A stretch of DNA of 64,000 nucleotides from Desulfopila sp. IMCC35006 (GTDB taxonomy: Bacteria > Desulfobacterota > Desulfobulbia > Desulfobulbales > Desulfocapsaceae), in the NCBI RefSeq assembly GCF_005116645.1, contig NZ_SWCM01000010.1:158521-222520 (forward strand), in the 5' to 3' direction. This document shows, one piece after another, positions 63,876-64,000 of this stretch; within the stretch, counting starts at the first letter, position 1, and every line of letters starts with the position of its first letter. The notes below the pieces were generated by a model, which was not told the origin of the DNA, ran no database searches, and was given only the letters and a program-made list of their open reading frames with translations. The position numbers and the translations under genes were made by a program.

Positions 63876-64000
63876 TGTCAGCGGCGATCTGAAAGTGTAT
63901 TTTCTTCAGCGGTTTGAAAATGTATAATCTCTCTTTTTCCTTTTCTTGATTTTCTTCCTAAAAATTAAAATAAACCAATCTTCTTCCCCTCCTTTTTCTT
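63876..64000 (+). mobile_element. Probable end of an IS21-family element running out of the window
   Basis: TGTCAGCGGCGATCTGAAAG at 63876, continuing TGTAT, is followed by a second, shorter copy CAGCGGTTTGAAAATGTATA at 63907-63926. IS21-family elements characteristically start TGTCAGCGG/CGATCTGAAAxTGTA and carry several such repeats at their ends as IstA binding sites. The istA gene would lie beyond base 64000. Confidence 0.6.

Overview
The window is a chromosomal stretch of a Gram-negative, anaerobic-type bacterium, most likely a member of the Desulfobulbales (Desulfobacterota). This placement is inference from protein flavour and gene neighbourhoods: a split F-type ATP synthase with b and b' subunits, a small SAP-like Cys protein, a long PPDK-like protein, an EpsI/exosortase polysaccharide locus, and an rpmH-rnpA-yidD-yidC-khpB-mnmE cluster next to mnmG. 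No rRNA or tRNA gene was recognised.

Layout. 0-0.7 kb: 3' part of hemL. 0.7-2.7 kb: F0 genes atpZ-atpI-atpB-atpE, with a tandem hairpin repeat between atpB and atpE. 2.8-4.9 kb: nucleoside phosphorylase-like gene and rimO. 5.1-8.9 kb (minus): HU/IHF gene, then yjbQ - small His-tailed protein - ubiD - rluB. 9.2-16.4 kb: glgA, gap and a 1425-residue PPDK-like protein, followed by more repeats. 16.8-18.5 kb: small SAP-like protein, ArsR regulator with DUF2892 protein, cysteine hydrolase. 18.7-21.4 kb: alaS. 21.7-27.9 kb: atpF'-F-H-A-G-D-C, punctuated by the same repeat family. 28-33.7 kb (minus): AMIN/amidase, and an overlapping phosphoesterase-HIT-mutS operon. 34-35.5 kb: efp-epmA. 35.6-38.3 kb: polysaccharide chain-length protein and BY-kinase. 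38.3-46.9 kb (minus): YgiQ radical SAM, nhaD, SulP transporter, lgt, mnmG. 47.2-52.2 kb: rpmH-rnpA-yidD-yidC-khpB-mnmE. 52.2-60.6 kb: TPR lipoprotein, export protein, outer-membrane barrel, deacetylase, exosortase, EpsI, glycosyltransferase. 60.6-64 kb: AT-rich accessory end with a small secreted FN3 protein, a small ORF behind a sigma-54-like promoter, a broken IS3-type element and what looks like the end of an IS21-type element.

How the parts work together. The two atp clusters together encode a complete ATP synthase. EF-P and its modifying enzyme EpmA are adjacent; MnmE and MnmG, which act as one tRNA-modification complex, flank the rpmH cluster; RnpA/YidD/YidC/KhpB form the usual RNA-processing and membrane-insertion set. 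The chain-length protein and BY-kinase at 36-38 kb and the exosortase-linked genes at 52-60 kb probably belong to one exopolysaccharide system interrupted by housekeeping genes.

Most notable signals: (1) a dispersed two-hairpin repeat family whose left border TAGTGA coincides with the stop codon of three different genes and which punctuates the atp operons; (2) a sigma-54 -24/-12 element with a perfect 16-bp palindrome about 120 bp upstream, in front of a previously unremarked 65-codon ORF and an FN3 protein beside the exosortase locus; (3) a SulP transporter with a ~150-residue coiled-coil insertion; (4) a PPDK-like protein with a ~920-residue N-terminal region and no PEP-binding barrel.
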